Assembly (NCBI RefSeq): GCF_900177805.1
Contig: NZ_FXAX01000001.1
Span: 2,279,077-2,343,076, forward strand
Origin: Fibrobacter sp. UWB13
GTDB lineage: Bacteria; Fibrobacterota; Fibrobacteria; Fibrobacterales; Fibrobacteraceae
Direction of reading: 5' to 3'
DNA: 64,000 nt
Positions 18,080 to 24,760 of this stretch are shown one piece after another. Each line of letters begins with the position of its first letter. Position 1 is the first letter of the stretch. The notes under the pieces are model-generated. The model was not told the DNA's origin. It saw nothing but the letters and a program-made list of their open reading frames with translations, and did no database searches. Both the position numbers and the translations under genes were made by a program.

Positions 18080-19273
18080 TCACTTCGGATATATCAGCGG
18101 ATATTCAAATCCATACGCTTCTTCATACTTATCCGTGATTTCAAACTCATCCGAGAACTGCGATGCCAGTTGGCAAAAAAGAACCAATTTACCTTCCAAG
18201 TCAATTTCATACGGATAACTGTAATTCATGACATAGTAAAAGAGGTCTGTACTCGTAGCCATGAAAGCATTTTTCATCTCAGTCTGGTCCACCATCGGAA
18301 TGACGATGTTCTGCACAGACATTTCACTTTCGTCAAGCGGGTCAGCCAGCTTCTTGCGAAGGTTTCCACGATTATTTTGGCGACTTCGAACTTCGCGTAA
18401 CACAGAAAGACCTTCGTCGCTACCTCTCAGCCAATCTAGCGAGACCTTGATTCTATAACCAGCATTTGGTTCCATCCAAACGGGATTCTGCCCCGCAAGA
18501 ACATTCGTAACATCAGTGTTTGTTTCTAGCACCTGCTGGTCGCGGAAATACTTGACCAAACGAATCTTTTTCAAAAGTTCGCTTTGGTAATCAATCAAGT
18601 TCAGATATTCGATAATCTGCTTTTCGATTTCTATTAAGTTGTGCGAAGACTCGTTCAAGTCATACCGCAAATCATCAACCACAATTCTCAAATCCGCATC
18701 CATCGCAATTTTAAAAAAAGCAGTTTGATTGTCAATCACTTTTTCCGCTTCAATTATCTGCAACTTGATGCCGTCGCGTTTTTCATCAAGATGCTTGAGT
18801 TTCGCCTTTTTGATTTTGTAATTTGGTTCGTTCTTGTAAGTGTTATCGACATTACGCTTCAAGTCAATGACGTTACGCTTTGTATTGAGTGCAATGTTTT
18901 TCAAGCTTCGACGCACTTCGCGCAAGTAATTGAACTTTTGCGATTCATTCGTTTCTTGCAAGTAATATTCGATAGTTTCGTTCAGATGGTCAATATTCGC
19001 TTTGACACTTTCGACATTGATTTCTTCGTTGACTTCAAGAACCTCTTCGAAGAACTTGAGATAAACATCTTCAAGTTCCAAAAAATTTCCGTTGTCACGA
19101 ATGATGCCATAATCCACCAAATACTGAATACGCGACATTTTGTAATCGACAAGTGGCTCCGCCAGATCCATGCGAAACGAGAGCGTTTTTCGCTTCGCAA
19201 ACATTTCTTTTAGCAAAGCCTTCTCGCGAGAAAGAGCCTGAATGAGTTCATCGATGGAGCGAAAATTATTCAT
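18080..19273 (-). CDS. jetA: Wadjet defence protein JetA (MukF/kleisin-like)
   Basis: The protein has 397 residues from the ATG at 19273 (MNNFRSIDELIQALSREKAL). It is almost all helical, with coiled coil around 100-260 and a C-terminal domain. Family knowledge makes JetA the kleisin-type subunit that bridges the JetC heads. It is first in the Wadjet locus but separated from jetB by 1.8 kb holding an ORF6N gene and debris. No ribosome site precedes the ATG; a TATAAT at 19288-19283 sits about 10 bases upstream, so the mRNA may be leaderless. A further upstream frame to 19336 runs through a terminator and is rejected. Confidence 0.85.
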   Translation of the reverse strand: MNNFRSIDELIQALSREKALLKEMFAKRKTLSFRMDLAEPLVDYKMSRIQYLVDYGIIRDNGNFLELEDVYLKFFEEVLEVNEEINVESVKANIDHLNETIEYYLQETNESQKFNYLREVRRSLKNIALNTKRNVIDLKRNVDNTYKNEPNYKIKKAKLKHLDEKRDGIKLQIIEAEKVIDNQTAFFKIAMDADLRIVVDDLRYDLNESSHNLIEIEKQIIEYLNLIDYQSELLKKIRLVKYFRDQQVLETNTDVTNVLAGQNPVWMEPNAGYRIKVSLDWLRGSDEGLSVLREVRSRQNNRGNLRKKLADPLDESEMSVQNIVIPMVDQTEMKNAFMATSTDLFYYVMNYSYPYEIDLEGKLVLFCQLASQFSDEFEITDKYEEAYGFEYPLIYPK

Positions 19274-19287
19274 AGTCAGAAAATTAT

Positions 19288-19320
19288 AAAAAAAATCGCC
19301 CCAGCATTTAGCTAGAGCGA
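19288..19320 (-). terminator. Terminator between the P1B ATPase gene and jetA
   Basis: On the minus strand TCGCTCTAGC pairs with GCTGGGGCGA and is followed by eight T. It separates the metal-ATPase unit from jetA. The T-run merges into TATAAT, which may act as the jetA -10 element. Confidence 0.75.
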
Positions 19321-19375
19321 AACTTAGCGTTATCATTCCCGCAACCTGCGCAGCAGACGTAATGCAAAAATCTTC

Positions 19376-21475
19376 TTACTCCACTTTCAGCTTGGTCATG
19401 CTTTTTGCGCAAATGCCCATAGTCGATACGTTGTGCAAGAAGGCAGACGTCGTCGGAGAAAGCAGACCGAAGAATCCGCCTACAAGCAAACTTGTATTGA
19501 ATGTGATGATAAAGCGGTAGTTCTTCATGATGCGTTCCATCAGTTTTTGGCTCAAGAGGCGCAGTTCCACGAGGTCTTCGAGATTCTCGCGGCGGAGCGT
19601 CACATCAGCCGTTTCGCGGGCAATGTCCGAAGCATCGCTCATCGCAACAGAGACATTCGCGGCAGCAAGAGCAGGAGCATCGTTGATGCCGTCACCCACC
19701 ATAATCACACGCTTGCCTTCGGCCTTCATCTTTTCCACATAATGGTGCTTGTCTTCTGGCAAGACCTGTGCAAAGAATGTATCGATTCCCAGATGTTCCG
19801 CAACGCGTTCTGCCGCATTCAAGCTATCGCCCGTCAGCATCACCACATTCTTGATGCCACTTTCACGCAGCCCGCGAATGGCATCTGCCGCTTCTTCACG
19901 CGGAGGGTCGCCAATGCAAATGGCACCCGCCAACTCGCCGCCAATGCCGAGGTAAATCACGGACGCGGCACCCGCCTGTTCGTCAATAATCGCCTGGTTT
20001 GCTTCAGAAACATTGACCTTTTCATCTTCGATGACAAAGTGCTTGCTTCCGATGACCACGCGCTTGCCCTTGAGCGAAGTCGCGATACCGTGCGCCACGA
20101 TGTACTGCACATCGGCATGTTCTTCGGCGTGATTGATATTGCGTTCCATCGCCGCCTTGACAATCGCACGAGCCATGCTATGCGGGAAATGTTCCTCGAT
20201 GCATGCCGCAATTTTCAAGATTCGCTTTTCGGAATATTCGCCGAACGGAATAATCTTTTCGAGTCGCGGTTCCGCCTTCGTGAGCGTCCCCGTCTTGTCG
20301 AACACAATCGTATCGGCAAGCGCAAGTTCTTCCAAATACTTGCCGCCCTTAACCGTCATGTCCATATCCGCGGCTTCACGCAGTGCAGAAATCACGGAAA
20401 TCGGCGTCGAAAGCTTAATGGCGCAAGAGTAATCCACCATCAAGATGGAAACGGCACGCGAGATATTCTGCGTCAATAACAGCGTAAGCCCAAAGCCAAG
20501 AAAGCTGAACGGCACGATGCTATCGGCCAAATGTTCCGCACGGCTCTGCACGCTTGCCTTCAAGTCTTCGCTACGGTCGATCAGTTCCACGATCTTCTGG
20601 ATTTTCGTATTGCTGTTGACCGCATGGACCTTCACGAGAATGGCACCTTCTTCAAGAACGGTCCCGGCAAAAACGATTCTGCCAGCAGTCTTCATCACCG
20701 CCTTGGATTCACCCGTCATCGTCGATTCGTTCACAAAGGCTTCGCCTTCAATCACGCGTCCGTCAACAGGAATCATGCTACCGGAGCGGATGCGGACCAA
20801 ATCATCGACCTGGACATCCTTCATATCCACCAATGTATCCACGCCGTCTTTCACGACCCATACCTTATCTACCTTGACAGCGAGGCTACCCGTCAAAGCC
20901 GTGCGCGTACGCGCCTTGGTATAATCTTCCAGCAAGCCCGACACGCCCAAAAGGAACATGACCGTGCCTGCGGACTCATAATTTTTCTGGAGCAGGCTAG
21001 CACCAATCGCAGCCCCATCCAAAACATCGACGGTGAGCTTTCCGCTCATGAGCGTCGAAATACCGCGAGCCACATAACGCAACCCGCGAACCACCGTAAT
21101 TGCCGTGCGAATCGGAAGCGGTAAGAACCAACGCGACAAATAGCGCCTTGCAATCATTCCCGTGAGGCTTGCCTTAAAGCCATCATCCAAAGCTTGCAAC
21201 TGGTATTCCGTTTCGCCATCGCATTCAGGCAATTCTTTGGGGTTGAGCGCACTTACAAAATCAAGAATCTGCTTACGGCTCGCCTCGAAATCGCCCGCCT
21301 TGGCGGTGTATTCAAAAAGGAGGCCGCCATTGACGCTACGCACCACAACACTTTTAACGCAAGGCTCACTTAAGCAAGCCTTGTGAATGCGCGCTTCATA
21401 ATCACGTTCAAAAGCGTACGCCCCAGCACGCAAGCGAAGGCGACCCGGCTTATCGTAAACGATTCTGAATCTCAT
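19376..21475 (-). CDS. P1B-type heavy-metal-transporting ATPase
   Basis: The protein has 699 residues. An N-terminal HMA-like fold (about 1-75) lacks the CxxC metal site. Actuator motif TGES, phosphorylation motif DKTGTLT, an HP-type motif (EHFPHSMA) and GDGINDAP are all present. The membrane metal motif is SCA (DYSCAIKLSTP) instead of the usual CPC/CPx, so the metal is unlikely to be bound as in CopA or ZntA. Because it is paired with a DUF6110 gene and lies in an iron-uptake block, export of Fe2+ or Mn2+ is a reasonable guess. It is on the minus strand downstream of the DUF6110 gene. Confidence 0.9.
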   Translation of the reverse strand: MRFRIVYDKPGRLRLRAGAYAFERDYEARIHKACLSEPCVKSVVVRSVNGGLLFEYTAKAGDFEASRKQILDFVSALNPKELPECDGETEYQLQALDDGFKASLTGMIARRYLSRWFLPLPIRTAITVVRGLRYVARGISTLMSGKLTVDVLDGAAIGASLLQKNYESAGTVMFLLGVSGLLEDYTKARTRTALTGSLAVKVDKVWVVKDGVDTLVDMKDVQVDDLVRIRSGSMIPVDGRVIEGEAFVNESTMTGESKAVMKTAGRIVFAGTVLEEGAILVKVHAVNSNTKIQKIVELIDRSEDLKASVQSRAEHLADSIVPFSFLGFGLTLLLTQNISRAVSILMVDYSCAIKLSTPISVISALREAADMDMTVKGGKYLEELALADTIVFDKTGTLTKAEPRLEKIIPFGEYSEKRILKIAACIEEHFPHSMARAIVKAAMERNINHAEEHADVQYIVAHGIATSLKGKRVVIGSKHFVIEDEKVNVSEANQAIIDEQAGAASVIYLGIGGELAGAICIGDPPREEAADAIRGLRESGIKNVVMLTGDSLNAAERVAEHLGIDTFFAQVLPEDKHHYVEKMKAEGKRVIMVGDGINDAPALAAANVSVAMSDASDIARETADVTLRRENLEDLVELRLLSQKLMERIMKNYRFIITFNTSLLVGGFFGLLSPTTSAFLHNVSTMGICAKSMTKLKVE

Positions 21476-21504
21476 AATGAATCTTAAGCAAATACTGCAA
21501 GTTA

Positions 21505-21589
21505 TCAGTCATTAGTCAATAGTTACTAGTTTAAAATTTGGCGGCTACGCCGCGATTATAAAGACCAATGACCAATGACTATTGACTAA
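21505..21589. repeat. Interspersed ATTAGTCAATAG-type repeat, inverted pair
   Basis: TCAGTCATTAGTCAATAGT (21505-21523) and GACCAATGACCAATGACTAT (from 21563) are inverted relatives enclosing a short GGCGGCTACGCCGC palindrome. Further members of the same family lie at 49926-49955 and 59630-59662. Confidence 0.75.
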
Positions 21590-21590
21590 A

Positions 21591-21815
21591 TTACTTAATC
21601 CCTGCTTCTGCCTTAGCGTCGTTGCAAATGTCGGCAGCCTCGTCCTTCATATCCTGGAAAGCAGCCTTGGCGTCAGCCGTGAACTTCATGCCATGAGCAA
21701 GTCCCTGAACGGCGAGTTCGCGGGTCTTCTTTGCCTTGAGCACCTTCTTAGCGACAGCGGAGCCCACAGCGCCGGCAACAACAAGCCAGAATTTTTCGTT
21801 TTTGAACATAGACAT
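21591..21815 (-). CDS. DUF6110-type small protein
   Basis: The protein has 74 residues. A hydrophobic N-terminal helix with glycine pattern (WLVVAGAVGSAVAKKVL) is followed by an amphipathic, charged helix containing AVQGLAHGMKFTADAKAAFQ and CNDAKAEAG. This matches small DUF6110 proteins that are commonly encoded next to P1B ATPases with N-terminal HMA domains; the role is unknown but probably linked to the pump. GGAG lies 6 bases upstream of the ATG at 21815. It is the first gene of the unit with the ATPase at 19376. Confidence 0.8.
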   Translation of the reverse strand: MSMFKNEKFWLVVAGAVGSAVAKKVLKAKKTRELAVQGLAHGMKFTADAKAAFQDMKDEAADICNDAKAEAGIK

Positions 21816-21963
21816 ATGTTTCTCCTTATTAAAGAAAAATCAGCGGAGCAACTTGCCCGCCTTAAAAAATTAGATACTCTCCCCTCCAATTGCAAATTAC
21901 AAATAAATTAAATATACAACTCTCGCAACCCCGCACCGCAGTTGAGTTTCACGAGATTGGCGC

Positions 21964-22026
21964 TAACATTGTTAGTAAAATTCTAACAATGTTAGACTCT
22001 CTAATTTTGTTAGAGAGTCTAACATT
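21964..22026. promoter_or_regulatory. Cluster of GTTAG/CTAAC palindromes
   Basis: The palindrome CTAACATTGTTAG (about 21964-21976) is followed by CTAACAATGTTAG (about 21983-21995). A perfect 17-bp inverted repeat then has arms at 21988-22004 and 22010-22026 around a TTTTG loop, containing TTAGAGAGTCTAA. It lies between the flavodoxin stop and the DUF6110-P1B ATPase unit. It may serve as a flavodoxin terminator or as binding sites for the DtxR-type regulator, whose other candidate sites share TTAG and CTAA ends. Confidence 0.6.
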
Positions 22027-22050
22027 TCATGGATCATCGAAACTCAACAA

Positions 22051-22479
22051 TTACGAAAGTGCAAGGACCTTACCGAGTTCACGGCACTTTTCCTTGCCAG
22101 CATCATCCGGAGCGTCTTCAATAGCGAGCGGTTCATCAGCAAGAACGAGACCTGCATTTGCAGCATCTTCTTTCCACGGATTCATCCATTCGCCGCCACC
22201 CCAGCCGTAAGAGCCGAAAAGCACAACTTTCTTGCCCGAAATCTGAGCTTTCAGCTGATCATAAAGCGGCTGGAATTCGCTATCTTCAAGTTCTTCGGCA
22301 CCCATTGCCGGGCAGCCCAAAGCAAACTTGTCAAATTCCTGGGCCTTATCGGCAGAAAAAGCAGACGTATTGAAAAGTGTCACATCGGCGCCAGCTTCCT
22401 TTGCGCCAGCAACCACTTCATTCGCCATAATTTCGGTGTTACCCGTACCTGTCCAGAAAATAACAGCAATTTTGTTCAT
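22051..22479 (-). CDS. Flavodoxin
   Basis: The protein has 142 residues from the ATG at 22479. The FMN phosphate loop is FWTGTGNTEIMAN, and the ring-binding loop FGSYGWGGGEWM is present. Flavodoxins carry electrons in place of ferredoxin and are often induced when iron is scarce. It follows a DUF3793 gene on the same strand by about 30 bases; this pair is known beside feo genes in Clostridia. AGGAA lies about 8 bases before the ATG. Confidence 0.95.
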   Translation of the reverse strand: MNKIAVIFWTGTGNTEIMANEVVAGAKEAGADVTLFNTSAFSADKAQEFDKFALGCPAMGAEELEDSEFQPLYDQLKAQISGKKVVLFGSYGWGGGEWMNPWKEDAANAGLVLADEPLAIEDAPDDAGKEKCRELGKVLALS

Positions 22480-22508
22480 TTTATGTTCCTTTTTGTTTTT
22501 TCGGTTAA

Positions 22509-23069
22509 TTAACACGCCACAGTCAATTCTTCCAAAGTTTCACCCAATTCAAATCGTTCTCGTAAAATCTTTTGACATTTTTTGTATACTTCAAAAATGT
22601 GCATGGAATTCGGCACGTCGTTATAGACCTTCCAGCAGCCAATCAGCTTGTAATTTTTACCGCCGTACGTAATAAAATCTTTCACGTCGTCAAGCGGGTA
22701 GCCCAAAAATACGCCCACTTCATGCGGAAAGCACACCGAACGCGTCATGCGAACCTGAAAAAAGTTCAATAGCGATTCAGCATCAAAGCAACTGTAGCCA
22801 AAACCTTTCAAAAAATTACGTACTTCGCAAGAGCATCCCAAATTCTGTAAAGCGCTATTTCGGTAGACATAAATGAAATAGCGCCCACAGCGTTCAGCAA
22901 TCACGCGAGCGGCAACGCCCTTAGGGTTCAACGCCTGATTCCAACGCGCAAGGATATTGCAAAGCAAAACACCATCAGCAACATCAACACAAAAGAGATT
23001 GCCCAACTTGTGCCCCGCAAGAGTCGGGGCACATTGTCGAACCAAGCAGGAATCAAGGTTTCTATCCAT
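22509..23069 (-). CDS. DUF3793 family protein
   Basis: The protein has 186 residues from the ATG at 23069. The start is chosen because LVRQCAPTLAGHKLGNLF is the usual family opening; the ATG at 23084 has no ribosome site and adds residues outside the family. The core motif FPHEVGVFLGYPLDDVKDFI is followed by GCWKVYNDV. DUF3793 proteins have no known function but often sit with flavodoxin and iron-uptake genes, which is the case here. The gene directly follows a predicted hairpin terminator, so readthrough of a short leader may control it. Confidence 0.88.
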   Translation of the reverse strand: MDRNLDSCLVRQCAPTLAGHKLGNLFCVDVADGVLLCNILARWNQALNPKGVAARVIAERCGRYFIYVYRNSALQNLGCSCEVRNFLKGFGYSCFDAESLLNFFQVRMTRSVCFPHEVGVFLGYPLDDVKDFITYGGKNYKLIGCWKVYNDVPNSMHIFEVYKKCQKILRERFELGETLEELTVAC

Positions 23070-23096
23070 GAACAACCTAATCATTTAGTATAAAGT

Positions 23097-23217
23097 CAAA
23101 AATCCCGCCGTTAGCCTTCGCCACGGCGGGATAACCTATCTAGCATATATGAGGTAACGAAATCTATATGCTAGCCGAGCTTCTATGGCAATAGTCTCTG
23201 AGATGTATTTTAGAATT
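23097..23217 (-). ncRNA. Candidate leader or small RNA with hairpin and intrinsic terminator
   Basis: On the minus strand a promoter (TTGAGT-16-TAGAAT at 23251-23224) would start RNA near 23217. The RNA would contain a 10-bp hairpin (arms 23174-23165 and 23149-23140) and then a 10-bp GC-rich hairpin (arms 23132-23123 and 23111-23102) followed by five T, ending near 23097. This lies 28 bases before the DUF3793 start. It could be an attenuator of the DUF3793-flavodoxin operon or a free small RNA of about 120 bases. No known riboswitch class was recognised. Confidence 0.5.
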
Positions 23218-23223
23218 TTTCAT

Positions 23224-23279
23224 ATTCTAACTCAACTCCAAATAGACTCAAATCAATCCCTAAAGTTAGATTAATCTAA
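23224..23279 (-). promoter_or_regulatory. Promoter with a TTAG-n6-CTAA box upstream of DUF3793-flavodoxin
   Basis: A perfect palindrome TTAGATTAATCTAA lies at 23266-23279. Downstream on the minus strand are TTGAGT (23251-23246) and TAGAAT (23229-23224), spaced by 16 bases. The palindrome has the same TTAG/CTAA ends as the sites before the feo/DtxR operon. Confidence 0.55.
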
Positions 23280-23295
23280 TAAAATTTATCTATAC

Positions 23296-23330
23296 AAAAA
23301 TCCCGCCACGACATTCATCGAAGCGGGGGA
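23296..23330 (-). terminator. Terminator after the porin gene
   Basis: CCCGC and GCGGG segments (23302-23306 and about 23323-23328) pair and are followed on the minus strand by five T (23300-23296). It ends 23 bases after the porin stop. Confidence 0.7.
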
Positions 23331-23352
23331 TTTTCATCCTATGGCAAAAATT

Positions 23353-24477
23353 TTAGAATGCGAATACAGTTTCAAGACCGAAGTAAAGACCCGTGTCATC
23401 GCCAGCGTCGTCACCAACAGGGATGTCGAGCTTAGCAAAGCCAGTCACTTCAAGACCTTCAACCGGAGTGAAGTAAGCACGGACACCTACGTTGAACGTA
23501 GAAATGTCATCGTCCTTATCAACCGAGTTCGTATGGAATTCCAACGGAAGACCAAGAGCGATTGCATCGTTGATCTTTACGCCCGGTTCGCCATAGACAA
23601 AGAAGTATTCAGGAATTTCTTCGCCATGAACGGTCGGATTCTTGTCGTTGAAAATTGCATAGAGCACAGAAGCCTTGACATTGAAGGTTCCGAGATCAAG
23701 AGCCGGTTCGAAAAGCAATGCATGAGTTGCCTTCGGAGTCTTTTCGCCAAGTGCATCAATATGTGCACCGTAAACGAAGTGGAATGTAAATGCATCGAAC
23801 TTCAGGTTAGCATCAAGACCAGTATGCAATTCATTGTGCTTTGCTTCCTGATAGGATTTGTAATCAAAGAACGGACGCAGCACATGTTCGCCAAGGCCGA
23901 GTTCGTAAGCGAGGTGGAGGTCATAGGCAACACCTACGCATTTTTCTTCACCTTCTTCTTCAACACATATCTGATTGTCGTTGTCGCCGCGACCAAAGCC
24001 GAGGCCAAAAACAAGGCCGTTAAAGTCAATTTCAAATCCTCGGATATCGTGTTCTGCCATACCGGCGGCATTATCAGCTGGATCATCATAATCGTAGAAG
24101 TTCAGGAAAGCGCCTTCTGAGAAGGTCAAGTCGCCGAACTTCACAGCAAACTTGTCATTATGCGTGTACTGGACAAATGCGCCATTGTAAATAGCGGTCG
24201 GATTTGTCGTTTCGCCATCAGCTTCCAACTGTACAGATGCAGACCATTTTTCGTTAAGCTTAACATCAACGTTCAAATCGAAAGTAGAAGCGTAGCTATG
24301 GCTCTGCTTATCGTCATTAATCACATCGCCGGTATAAGCGTCAAATTCCACTTCACCAGAGAACTTGACTTCCGGGCCTTTAGATGCGGCTTCAGCTTCC
24401 TGAGCAAGCGCCGGAACGGCAAGGATAGATGCAGCAGCAAGGCCAAACAAGAGGTTGGATGTTAAACGAGTCTTCAT
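23353..24477 (-). CDS. Outer-membrane porin-like beta-barrel protein
   Basis: The protein has 374 residues with a signal peptide to about residue 25 (LAVPALAQ). The rest shows alternating beta strands rich in Phe, Tyr and Gly with acidic turns (for example YDYDDPADNA, GRGDNDNQ), and it ends in Phe as outer-membrane barrels do. A Cys pair (QICVEEEGEEKCVG) may form a loop disulfide. It probably lets solutes through the outer membrane. Its leader contains a TTAG-n6-CTAA box and a 34-codon ORF, and it lies between flavodoxin and feoB, so a link with metal supply is likely but not shown. Confidence 0.85.
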   Translation of the reverse strand: MKTRLTSNLLFGLAAASILAVPALAQEAEAASKGPEVKFSGEVEFDAYTGDVINDDKQSHSYASTFDLNVDVKLNEKWSASVQLEADGETTNPTAIYNGAFVQYTHNDKFAVKFGDLTFSEGAFLNFYDYDDPADNAAGMAEHDIRGFEIDFNGLVFGLGFGRGDNDNQICVEEEGEEKCVGVAYDLHLAYELGLGEHVLRPFFDYKSYQEAKHNELHTGLDANLKFDAFTFHFVYGAHIDALGEKTPKATHALLFEPALDLGTFNVKASVLYAIFNDKNPTVHGEEIPEYFFVYGEPGVKINDAIALGLPLEFHTNSVDKDDDISTFNVGVRAYFTPVEGLEVTGFAKLDIPVGDDAGDDTGLYFGLETVFAF

Positions 24478-24545
24478 TTTGTCTCTCCTATGACGGTTTG
24501 TATTTTCCTTTTTGTAACACCCCGTCAGGTCTTTTACATTTTGTG

Positions 24546-24650
24546 TTACAAAACTCTTGGCTTTTCGCCCTTTTTACTTTTCTTTAAGCAAAGAGCGTGC
24601 CAATTATTTTTCAGTTCATTCCATTCAGAATCATTTTTTTCTGCGCCCAT
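24546..24650 (-). CDS. Small ORF (34 residues) ahead of the porin gene
   Basis: An ATG at 24650 is preceded by AGGAG about 9 bases upstream. The frame starts MGAEKNDSEWNELKNNWHAL, continues with a Lys-rich stretch and stops at 24546. It lies between a candidate DtxR-type box (24672-24685) and the porin start, on the same strand. It has one Cys and no membrane segment. No family is recognised; it could be a small iron-stress protein or a leader peptide. Confidence 0.4.
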   Translation of the reverse strand: MGAEKNDSEWNELKNNWHALCLKKSKKGEKPRVL

Positions 24651-24671
24651 TGTTAGTTTCTCCTATCTTTG

Positions 24672-24685
24672 TTAGTTTAGTCTAA
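24672..24685. promoter_or_regulatory. Candidate DtxR-type box before the porin unit
   Basis: TTAGTTTAGTCTAA matches the TTAG-n6-CTAA pattern of the sites in front of the feo/DtxR operon (28389-28436) and DUF3793 (23266). It is about 195 bases upstream of the porin start and 22 bases before the small ORF. Confidence 0.5.
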
Positions 24686-24699
24686 TTAAGAGCGTTTAA

Positions 24700-24736
24700 T
24701 TAAGGGCCGGCAGGTTTCGGGCCTACCAGCCCTTAA
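24700..24736 (-). terminator. Hairpin after feoB
   Basis: TTAAGGGC (24700-24707) pairs with GCCCTTAA (24729-24736), with inner GG-AGG/CCT-CC pairing. It sits 25 bases after the feoB stop. The T-tract on the minus strand is poor, so termination may be weak. Confidence 0.5.
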
Positions 24737-24760
24737 TAATGATTCTTGACTCAAATGCAA

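Noticed and set aside
11114..19273. MukBEF chromosome condensin instead of Wadjet
   Set aside because: A Toprim JetD gene follows the SMC-like gene, and the ATPase size (1232) and gene order fit JetABCD rather than MukFEB.
23069..23084. Upstream ATG of the DUF3793 gene
   Set aside because: No ribosome site, and it lies directly after the T-run of a terminator; the ATG at 23069 gives the family-like N-terminus.
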